From NCBI GenBank assembly GCA_031278675.1, contig JAITJY010000279.1:1-5577 (forward strand): a stretch of DNA of 5,577 nt, in the 5' to 3' direction. The translations under genes were made by a program, and so were the position numbers. How positions within the stretch are numbered: the first letter of the stretch is position 1; each line of letters begins with the position of its first letter. The notes under the pieces are model-generated. The model was given only the letters and a program-made list of their open reading frames with translations. It ran no database searches and was not told the origin of the DNA. Origin of the DNA: Bifidobacteriaceae bacterium. Its GTDB lineage: Bacteria > Actinomycetota > Actinomycetes > Actinomycetales > WQXJ01. Below, piece by piece: positions 1-5,025 of this stretch.

Positions 1-1
1 G

Positions 2-271
2 GCGATCGTCGTGGTGCTCGCCGAGACCCAATTCTTGGAACCGCTGATCCGCGTGGTACCCGCCATGGCGGGCCTCGATTGGCCATGGATCAAGTTCCTG
101 CCCGGTGGGGCCGGCGACGCGATCCAGGGCGCCAGCGTTTACGATGCCGTCACCGGCTCCACGCTCCTAGACCCGCTTCCCTGGCCCGCGGGAGTCGCAG
201 TCCTGCTCGCCTGGGCGTTCGTCTTCGCCGTGATCGGCTACTTCACCACCTGGCGCCGCGACATCACCTAA
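2..271 (+). CDS. ABC-2 type transporter permease, C-terminal fragment
   Basis: The reading frame is open from the left edge and ends at TAA 269-271, giving 89 visible residues; the N-terminal part lies outside the window. Visible parts are the end of a hydrophobic segment (AIVVVLAETQFLEPLIRVV), a loop with FLPGGAGDAIQGA, and a final membrane helix (about residues 63-83, GVAVLLAWAFVFAVIGYF) closed by a short positively charged tail TTWRRDIT. A Leu-Pro-x-Gly/Ser-(A/G) loop before the last helix and a terminal RRD tail are usual in ABC-2 family permeases, the membrane subunits of drug or lipid exporters. The protein would sit in the cytoplasmic membrane with its C-terminus inside. The ATPase partner and substrate cannot be seen. 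It converges on the minus-strand PLP enzyme, so it is probably not co-transcribed with anything else here. Another multi-pass membrane protein is possible because only one and a half helices are visible. Confidence 0.7.
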   Translation, partial: AIVVVLAETQFLEPLIRVVPAMAGLDWPWIKFLPGGAGDAIQGASVYDAVTGSTLLDPLPWPAGVAVLLAWAFVFAVIGYFTTWRRDIT

Positions 272-309
272 GCCGGGAGTTCCCCCGGCGGGGCCGGTCG
301 GGGCCCGGC
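272..309 (+). terminator. GC-rich hairpins after the permease gene, possible terminator
   Basis: Directly after the TAA stop, GCCGGG (272-277) can pair with CCCGGC (284-289) around the loop AGTTCC. A second hairpin, GCCGG (293-297) with CCGGC (305-309), follows. There is no T-tract, so this is not a classical intrinsic terminator, but T-poor hairpins are common at gene ends in high-GC actinobacteria. The position between two convergent stop codons (271 and 388) supports the call. I saw no clearer terminator for the minus-strand gene in 310-387. Confidence 0.35.
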
Positions 310-387
310 AACTTGGCGCCCGATGCCGTCTCCCCCAGCACGCCACCACGCTCACCAACCGTCCGGGCTGGTACGCGGGGGCGGCGG

Positions 388-1560
388 TCAGCGGGGCACG
401 GCGGCATCGGCGGCGGGGAGGGAATCCGAGGGTGGCGCGAGGGCCGAGGCGAGGTCCGCGATCAGGTCGCGCGGGTCCTCGAGACCAACCGAGAGGCGGA
501 GCAGCGTGGCGTCTATCCCGAGTTCGCGGCGCTGGGCCTCCGGGACTTCGGCGTGGGTCTGGGTCAGGGGGTAGGTGATGAGGGATTCGGCGCCGCCCAG
601 GGACTCGGCGAACTGGATGACCCGGACGGAGGCGAGGACGCGGTGGGCCCTCGCCTGGTCCACGACGCGGAAAGAGATCATGGCGCCGTGCCCGCTGGCC
701 TGGCGCTGGCTGATCGCCAAGTCGGCAGGTGAGGCCAGGCCGGGATAGTAAACCTGGGTCACAGCCGGGTGGGCAGCCAACCAATCAGCCAGGCGCGCCG
801 CCGAATCCGTCTGGCGTTCCATGCGGCACGCCAGGGTCTTCAGCCCGCGCAACACCAGCCAGGAGTCGAACGGCGCCAGCGGACCGCCCAAGGTGGAGCG
901 CAGAGAACCGATCCGTTCGGCCAGCGCCGCGTCGCTGACCACAACCACACCGGCGAGTGTGTCGTTGTGTCCGGCCAGATACTTGGTGGCGGAATGGACC
1001 ACAATGTCCGCGCCGAGTTCTAGGGGTCGCTGGAAGAACGGCGTCAAGAACGTGTTGTCCACAATCAGCAGTGCGCCGGCGGCGTGGGTTGCGCGCGCCA
1101 CGGCGTCAATGTCCACCACCTGCATCATCGGGTTGGTGGGGGTCTCCACGAACACAGCCACCGTGCTGGGCTCAATCGCAGCGGCGATCTGGTCAGCACT
1201 GCCCGCGCGGGTGAACCGGAGGCCGTTCTTGGCGGACACATCGGCGAACAGCCGGTGTGTGCCGCCGTACACATCGGCGCTGACGACCAGGTGATCGCCG
1301 GGCGAGAACAACTCAGCGACCGTGGCGATAGCGGACATGCCGGAAGTAAAAGCCAAGGCGGCGGCGCCGGACTCGAGAGACGCCAGCGTCTCTTCAAGGG
1401 CGCAGCGGGTGGGATTGACGCAACGGGTGTAATCGAAGCCGGTTGAGCGGCCCACACCGGGGTGGGCGAAGGTCGCGGTCTGGTAGATCGGGGCCGAGAT
1501 TGCGCCGGTGTGGTCCGGTGCGGGCCCTGGGCCGTGGATACATCGGGTGTTGAAGTGCAT
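388..1560 (-). CDS. Cystathionine gamma-synthase/gamma-lyase family PLP-dependent enzyme
   Basis: This 390-residue enzyme has the usual length for the Cys/Met metabolism PLP family (MetB, MetC, cystathionine gamma-lyase, O-acetylhomoserine sulfhydrylase). Visible landmarks are YTRCVNPTR (44-52; Tyr44 and Arg46 are the usual phosphate-binding pair from the neighbouring subunit), Tyr98 in DVYGG (cofactor stacking), VDNTF (Asp168, contacting the pyridine nitrogen), SATKYLAGHND (Lys193, the Schiff-base lysine), SLGGAESLITYP (320-331, with Glu325) and LLRLSVGLED (Arg355, substrate carboxylate). It should be a cytosolic tetramer that makes or breaks C-S bonds of cystathionine or related thioethers. 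Synthase, lyase and sulfhydrylase activities cannot be separated from sequence alone, so no metB or metC symbol is given. The start is the ATG at 1558-1560, with AAAGGA seven bases upstream and MHFNTRCIHG matching a typical family N-terminus. An in-frame TTG extension to 1731 runs through a helix-rich leader and is not used here. The gene is divergent from the GNAT/GST/aminotransferase set. Confidence 0.92.
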   Translation of the reverse strand: MHFNTRCIHGPGPAPDHTGAISAPIYQTATFAHPGVGRSTGFDYTRCVNPTRCALEETLASLESGAAALAFTSGMSAIATVAELFSPGDHLVVSADVYGGTHRLFADVSAKNGLRFTRAGSADQIAAAIEPSTVAVFVETPTNPMMQVVDIDAVARATHAAGALLIVDNTFLTPFFQRPLELGADIVVHSATKYLAGHNDTLAGVVVVSDAALAERIGSLRSTLGGPLAPFDSWLVLRGLKTLACRMERQTDSAARLADWLAAHPAVTQVYYPGLASPADLAISQRQASGHGAMISFRVVDQARAHRVLASVRVIQFAESLGGAESLITYPLTQTHAEVPEAQRRELGIDATLLRLSVGLEDPRDLIADLASALAPPSDSLPAADAAVPR

Positions 1561-1567
1561 GTCAAGG

Positions 1568-1573
1568 TCCTTT
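1568..1573 (-). promoter_or_regulatory. Shine-Dalgarno site that fixes the start of the PLP enzyme
   Basis: On the minus strand AAAGGA lies seven bases before the ATG at 1560. It decides the start in favour of 1560 rather than the long in-frame extension to 1731. It sits next to a CCCC run (minus-strand GACCCC, plus coordinates 1575-1580) that could pair with an upstream GGGGTC in the leader. Confidence 0.7.
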
Positions 1574-1574
1574 G

Positions 1575-1719
1575 GGGGTCTCTTGGTTAGCTGGCCGGAT
1601 TGGGGCTGGCGCATCGCGCCGCTCCGTCCGGGGGTGACCCCGACAGCGGCTTCAGTGCGACGCGCGGCTAGGGCATTCGAGCGGGCTGGGGCACGCCCGC
1701 TTCGCTGCTCCGCGTCGCA
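1575..1719 (-). promoter_or_regulatory. Helix-rich 5' leader of the PLP enzyme, candidate cis-regulatory RNA
   Basis: In the untranslated leader I can pair, in plus coordinates: 1711-1719 with 1656-1664 (nine perfect pairs, CGCGTCGCA/TGCGACGCG); inside it 1695-1701 with 1680-1686 (seven pairs, eight-base loop); then 1638-1642 with 1629-1633 (five pairs, four-base loop); then 1616-1620 with 1608-1612 (five pairs, three-base loop). An alternative pairing joins 1636-1641 to 1575-1580, immediately beside the Shine-Dalgarno site, and would disrupt the third helix. This could be a riboswitch-like or attenuator leader of a sulfur gene. However, the SAM-I and SAM-IV core sequences I know (such as GAGGGA...GGCCC and GGCAACC) are absent, and GC-rich DNA makes helices by chance. 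No ligand can be named. Confidence 0.35.
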
Positions 1720-1755
1720 ATCACAGCCCAACCGTACACCGCCTGGGCGCCGCTC

Positions 1756-1784
1756 ATCCTAACGGCCGGGCGATGATCTTTACA
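1756..1784 (-). promoter_or_regulatory. Predicted promoter of the PLP enzyme
   Basis: On the minus strand a TAGGAT -10 hexamer (1756-1761) is preceded, with a 17-base spacer, by TGTAAA (1779-1784), a weak -35. TAGGAT-type -10 boxes are common for housekeeping sigma factors in actinobacteria. Transcription would begin near 1749 and give a leader of about 190 bases. The -35 lies inside one copy of the repeated TCTTTACATT element. Confidence 0.4.
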
Positions 1785-1786
1785 TT
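1777..1786. repeat. TCTTTACATT direct repeat, copy 1
   Basis: A ten-base element, identical at 1860-1869, lies in the AT-richer island of the divergent region. It overlaps the predicted -35 of the PLP enzyme promoter. It could be a regulator site or a duplicated promoter element. A ten-base exact repeat 83 bases apart in such GC-rich DNA is unlikely but not impossible by chance. Confidence 0.45.
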
Positions 1787-1859
1787 CGGCGCTGACCTGG
1801 GCTTTTACGGCGCGGCCAGGCTGGTCCGCGAGTGGTGCAATCCCTCAACGCGTGACGGG

Positions 1860-1869
1860 TCTTTACATT
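1860..1869. repeat. TCTTTACATT direct repeat, copy 2
   Basis: Second exact copy of the element at 1777-1786. It sits two bases before the palindrome TTGACCGGTCAA. Both copies are followed by TGACC within four to seven bases (1793-1797 and 1873-1877), so the similarity extends loosely beyond the ten exact bases. Confidence 0.45.
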
Positions 1870-1871
1870 TT

Positions 1872-1883
1872 TTGACCGGTCAA
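1872..1883. promoter_or_regulatory. Perfect 12-bp palindrome TTGACCGGTCAA, candidate operator
   Basis: TTGACCGGTCAA is a perfect inverted repeat with no spacer, in the divergent region and preceded by a T-run (1868-1873). Its left half, TTGACC, is also the best -35 match for the rightward genes. A dimeric repressor bound here would cover that -35. No regulator gene is in the window, so the protein that might bind is unknown. Confidence 0.45.
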
Positions 1884-1901
1884 CGGTGTGCCTGCCAGCA
1901 T
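1872..1901 (+). promoter_or_regulatory. Weak predicted promoter of the rightward gene set
   Basis: TTGACC (1872-1877) is a good -35 match. Eighteen bases later CAGCAT (1896-1901) is a poor -10 match with three of six consensus bases. Transcription would start near 1908, about 130 bases before the ATG at 2038. The -35 is supported mainly by position and by the overlapping palindrome. Confidence 0.25.
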
Positions 1902-1934
1902 CATGGCATGGCTCCCAGGGCGAATCGAATGCCG

Positions 1935-2011
1935 GGCGCGCGAATGCGCTGCCGGGGCTGACGCCCCCTCCCCCATCCGCCCTTTTCGTGGGCCCGCGCC
2001 GCCGGGCCCAC
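1935..2011 (+). promoter_or_regulatory. Three consecutive hairpins in the leader of the GNAT-GST gene
   Basis: Hairpin 1 pairs GGCGCGC (1935-1941) with GCGC-T-GCC (1946-1953), with one bulged T and a GAAT loop. Hairpin 2 starts on the next base: GGGGC (1954-1958) with GCCCC (1963-1967), loop TGAC. Hairpin 3 is the strongest: GTGGGCCC (1988-1995) with GGGCCCAC (2004-2011), eight perfect pairs and an eight-base loop. It ends 13 bases before the Shine-Dalgarno site. A pyrimidine-rich stretch with TTTT (1983-1986) lies between hairpins 2 and 3, so hairpin 2 could act as an attenuator. The regulatory role is inferred only from the pairings and position. Confidence 0.35.
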
Positions 2012-2037
2012 CTTGATCGCCTCCAAGGAACACACCC

Positions 2038-3828
2038 ATGAGCCAATCCGTAGCCATCCCCGCCGCCGGCGCCCTGCCCGAATGGGCCCGTGTCCGGGCC
2101 TTGCCGGGCGGCCGGACCATCCGCGAAGCGCGCCCGGACGAGTACGCCGCCGCCGAGGATCTGCTCGTGGCCGCGTTCACCACCGGTTGCTGGGTGTCCG
2201 AAGGCTACGAACAGGGGTTGCGCCGGCTCGCCGAGCGGGCCGCGACCTGGCACATCTGGGTTGCTGTCGGCCGGCCCGCTGCGCCGCGCGAACGGCTCGC
2301 CGCCGCCGCCAACGACGATGCCGCTAACGCCATCGACCAGCCTGAACGCTTGCTAGGCATTGTCTTGACCCCACGGGTGGAGTTCTGGACACGGGACCAC
2401 TTCACTTTCTCGGTGCTGGCGGTCCACCCGGACGGGCGCGGCCTGTCCCTGGGCGCCGCGCTCACCGACCACGCGATTGACCTGGCCCGCGCCCATGGCT
2501 TCGGCGTCATCCAGATCAACTCCAGCCCGCAGATGTCCGGCGCCCACAAGCTGTACTACGCCAAGGGATTCGTCCGCCGCCCCGAACGCGAGACCGCCTT
2601 CGTCTCCGAGTACGACGAGCGTCTGCTGACCTTCACCTATCACATCCCCGACCCGCTGCCCCCGGACCAGGTCATTGAGATCGAGCGTCGCGCCGCCCCC
2701 GCCGCCAACACACCGCCCTTCTGGCGCGAGCCCGACCGTTCCACCTGGCCAGCCCCACCAGTGGGGATCACCGACCAAGCCGGAGCGTTCATCCCGGACA
2801 CGCCCCCCGCCGAGCCACTGGCCCGGGCCCAGCGCGTGATCGACCGCTTGGCCGCCAGCAACGAACTGGCGCCGCCCACCGCCGACGAAGCCCAACTGAT
2901 CGACCAGATTACCGCCGACCTGGCCACCGGCGCCTTGACCGCCCTGTGGTCCGCCCTACCAGAGGCCGCCCAGGCCGCAGTCCGGGTGTTCTTCGCGCGC
3001 CTTGACACGCTGGATCGTCGGCTCGCGCGCACCGGCCCGTTCCTGAGCGGCGGGCAGCGCCCCGGCCGCGCGGACAGCTACCTGTTCAGCGTGCTCCTCG
3101 CCTATGACCTGACGTGGCGGCCCGGTTTCACCGCCGTGGGCGCCGTGGCCGATTGGCCCCACCTGTGGCGCCAGGCCCGCTTGGTGCTCGCCGCCGCCCG
3201 CTTGACACCCGCCGAACGCCAGGCCGCAGGCTTAGATCCCTTGCCCGATGCCGCCCCGCCTCCCGTTCCGTCTGGGCGCGTTGTCTATGCCGAGCCGTTC
3301 GGGCCGCTCCCGCCGGTGGTTGGGCTAGGAGACGTCCGCCCTCTCTGGTCGGCGGAGCCGGCCAGCCTGCGCGAGCGCCGCTCTGCCCGGGACCCGGCCG
3401 TCCCGGTCCTGCCCTACCCGGCCGACTGGCCGGGTCCGTCACCCAGCACTGCGGCCTCCAAACTGGACGCAGCCGCCGCCGAAGTGACCCGCCGCCAGGG
3501 CGCATCCGCGGAGCCGAAGCCCGCGATCCTGGAGGGCCGGGACCGAACCGCCCAGCAACTGATCCAGGTGATCGCCGCCGATCTTCTGGGGTCGCTGCGA
3601 TTCCTGATCGACGCCTCCGACCAGGCCGACCGCCTCGCCACCTGGCGCTTGATCTGGGCCCGGGCCGACTGGCTGAATGCCCGCCTCAAAGGCAGAAGGT
3701 TCCTGGCCGGTGAGCACCCGAGCGCCGCTGACGCGGCGCTGGCTGCGGTCTTCCAGGCCTACCGTCCCGATCTCCGCGATTTCCCCCGGCTAGAACGCTG
3801 GCTGACCGAACCTGCGACCCGCTCTTGA
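2038..3828 (+). CDS. GNAT acetyltransferase fused to two GST C-terminal-like domains
   Basis: This 596-residue protein starts at the ATG at 2038, seven bases after AAGGAA (2025-2030). Residues about 27-202 are a GNAT domain. VLAVHPDGRGLSLGA (126-140) is the acetyl-CoA pyrophosphate loop, with R134-G135 and a degenerate RGxxLG form, and AHKLYYAKGF (169-178) is the usual C-terminal strand/helix motif. Residues 203-283 are a Pro/Ala-rich linker. Residues about 286-386 look like the all-helical C-terminal domain of YqjG/ECM4-type GSTs (LDTLDRRL, FLSGGQRPGRADSYLF, then ADWPHLWRQARL). After another linker (387-500), residues 505-592 repeat the pattern (ADWLNARL, RFLAGEHPSAADAALA, DFPRLERWL). No thioredoxin-fold N-terminal GST half is present and Cys51 is the only cysteine, so the GST-like parts probably lack thiol catalysis. 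They may bind a substrate or the neighbouring GST-like protein. Acetyl transfer is the likely chemistry; the acceptor is unknown. It is the first gene of the rightward set. Confidence 0.8.
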   Translation: MSQSVAIPAAGALPEWARVRALPGGRTIREARPDEYAAAEDLLVAAFTTGCWVSEGYEQGLRRLAERAATWHIWVAVGRPAAPRERLAAAANDDAANAIDQPERLLGIVLTPRVEFWTRDHFTFSVLAVHPDGRGLSLGAALTDHAIDLARAHGFGVIQINSSPQMSGAHKLYYAKGFVRRPERETAFVSEYDERLLTFTYHIPDPLPPDQVIEIERRAAPAANTPPFWREPDRSTWPAPPVGITDQAGAFIPDTPPAEPLARAQRVIDRLAASNELAPPTADEAQLIDQITADLATGALTALWSALPEAAQAAVRVFFARLDTLDRRLARTGPFLSGGQRPGRADSYLFSVLLAYDLTWRPGFTAVGAVADWPHLWRQARLVLAAARLTPAERQAAGLDPLPDAAPPPVPSGRVVYAEPFGPLPPVVGLGDVRPLWSAEPASLRERRSARDPAVPVLPYPADWPGPSPSTAASKLDAAAAEVTRRQGASAEPKPAILEGRDRTAQQLIQVIAADLLGSLRFLIDASDQADRLATWRLIWARADWLNARLKGRRFLAGEHPSAADAALAAVFQAYRPDLRDFPRLERWLTEPATRS

Positions 3829-3879
3829 ACGCCCACGAACCGACCACAACCACCAGACCATCCAACCGAAGGAGCACCC

Positions 3880-4974
3880 ATGGCCACCCTGACACCGGAA
3901 CAAGAACTCGACCTCAGAGCCAGACCAGTCACGGAGGACCGGTCAAAGTTCCCTGAGACCACCACCGAGCAGACCGAGGACGGCGCTTTCCGCCGCCAAC
4001 GCAACTGGTTCACGGCCCACTTCGGCGGTGCCGACGCGCGCTTCCCGGTTGAGCCGGGCCGCTACGTCCTGGCCGGGTCGACCGGCTGCGGCTGGAACCG
4101 CCGCCAGCAGATTGTGCTGCGCCTGCTCGGCTTGACCGAGGCGGTGCCGTTTGCGCTGCTGACCGGCCGCGACGAGCACGGTTGGCGGATCAGTGACCAC
4201 GGCAACACCTTGCGGCGGGACTTCGGGACCGACCGCTTGAACGATTTCTACCGCCGCACGGACCCCGATTTCAAGGGCCGTGGGACATCGCCTACCGTGA
4301 TCGACACCGAGACCGGGTTGGTTGTCACCAACAACTATCACCTACTCAGCTACGAGTGGGAAACAGCCTGGGCGCCGTACCACAAGCCAGGGGCGCCTGA
4401 CCTCTACCCGGAGCCTGTCCGCAAAGAGATCGACCTGTTGAACCAGCAGATCTTCGATGACGTTAACAACGGGACCTACAAGCAGATCTTCGCGACCAAC
4501 CCGGCGGCGGCCCGCGCCGCCAAGGCGGTTTTCGAGGCCCGCCTCGCGGATTACGAGTTCCGGCTCAACTCACGGCGCTACTTGTTCGGGCCAAACATCA
4601 CCGATTCGGACGTACGCCTGTTCCAGACCCTCAGCTCCTATGACCGGGGTTACCGGGTCGGGATAGTCAAACTGTTCGGTGAGGACCAAACGGTCCGCCT
4701 GACCGATTTCCCGAACCTGTGGGCCTACGCGCGTGACCTGTTCAGCCAGGGCTTCGCCGATGAACGCGAGCAGTACTTCCTCGGCCTGGCGCCCGGCCCG
4801 TCCGGCGCCTACCTGGACCAGCGCGGCCCGCTCGGCGACGGAGCCAACCTGCCCTCGGGGGAGGCGGCGCTGGCCGCCTGGCGCCAGCCCCACGGCCGGG
4901 CGGAACTGACCGGCTCCCCCTACTATTCCGGCCCCGGCGGCGGCGGCTCCTACGAACGTTGGACCTTCGCCTGA
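3880..4974 (+). CDS. Glutathionyl-hydroquinone reductase-like GST family protein
   Basis: This 364-residue protein starts at an ATG five bases after GAAGGAG (3868-3874), 51 bases downstream of the GNAT-GST gene. The N-terminal half is a thioredoxin fold: GRYVLAGSTGCGWNRR (60-75) matches the GRYhLyvSlaCPWAHR catalytic segment of YqjG/ECM4 reductases, with Cys70 in the catalytic position. VIDTETGLVVTNNYHLLSYEW (140-160) matches the region that usually carries the glutathione-binding Glu-Ser pair. The helical C-terminal half has VNNGTYK (195-201), RRYLFGPNITDSDVRLFQTL (232-251, with the T-x-x-D capping box) and DFPNLWAYARDLF (276-288). Known family members reduce glutathionyl-hydroquinones through a cysteine mixed disulfide in the cytosol. 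Here CPW is CGW and the Glu-Ser pair is absent, so a different thiol such as mycothiol or free cysteine is plausible, but that is inference. The tail (344-364) is Gly/Tyr-rich. It should be soluble, as no signal peptide is seen. Confidence 0.82.
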   Translation: MATLTPEQELDLRARPVTEDRSKFPETTTEQTEDGAFRRQRNWFTAHFGGADARFPVEPGRYVLAGSTGCGWNRRQQIVLRLLGLTEAVPFALLTGRDEHGWRISDHGNTLRRDFGTDRLNDFYRRTDPDFKGRGTSPTVIDTETGLVVTNNYHLLSYEWETAWAPYHKPGAPDLYPEPVRKEIDLLNQQIFDDVNNGTYKQIFATNPAAARAAKAVFEARLADYEFRLNSRRYLFGPNITDSDVRLFQTLSSYDRGYRVGIVKLFGEDQTVRLTDFPNLWAYARDLFSQGFADEREQYFLGLAPGPSGAYLDQRGPLGDGANLPSGEAALAAWRQPHGRAELTGSPYYSGPGGGGSYERWTFA

Positions 4975-5025
4975 CCGGCCCGGCGGCATCGTGCAAAAGC
5001 AATAACCCTGCTGAAAGGCACCTCG

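Larger units (their letters stand above)
1561..2037. other. 477-bp divergent intergenic region
   Basis: This gap lies between two divergent starts (1560 minus, 2038 plus). The left part (1575-1749) is the helix-rich leader of the PLP enzyme. The middle (about 1770-1885) is AT-richer than its surroundings and holds the predicted promoters, the TCTTTACATT pair and the palindrome. The right part is the leader of the GNAT-GST gene with three hairpins. I see no convincing protein gene in it. Its open frames lack Shine-Dalgarno sites and actinobacterial-looking composition. Confidence 0.7.

Noticed and set aside
301..320. CCGGCAAC sequence after the permease gene, resembling part of a SAM riboswitch core
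   Set aside because: It lies between two convergent gene ends, with no downstream gene start and no accompanying riboswitch helices.
79..784. Long open frames on both strands (79-732 plus, 167-784 minus)
   Set aside because: They overlap the well-supported permease end and PLP enzyme in other frames. Their translations are Arg/Gly/Pro-rich, which is typical of shadow frames in GC-rich DNA.
1561..1731. In-frame N-terminal extension of the PLP enzyme to a TTG at 1731, beginning with a Cys-Asp-Cys-Asp stretch that recalls cysteine leader peptides
   Set aside because: There is no Shine-Dalgarno site before the TTG and no stop codon to make it a separate leader peptide. The family N-terminus and a good ribosome site fit the ATG at 1560.
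1773..1961. Plus-strand 62-codon open frame in the divergent region, with a Cys-Ala-Cys segment
   Set aside because: No ribosome site before its ATG, and it overlaps the predicted promoters, repeat and palindrome. The protein has no recognisable family features.
1903..2016. Possible 37-codon upstream reading frame ending 21 bases before the GNAT-GST start
   Set aside because: No Shine-Dalgarno site, its start would lie at or before the predicted transcription start, and it has only two scattered cysteine codons rather than a run typical of attenuators.
1561..2037. SAM riboswitch or T-box upstream of the sulfur enzyme or the rightward genes
   Set aside because: I looked on both strands for the SAM-I core, the SAM-IV GGCAACC motif and the T-box AGGGTGGNACCGCG sequence and found none. 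The helices seen do not arrange into those known folds.
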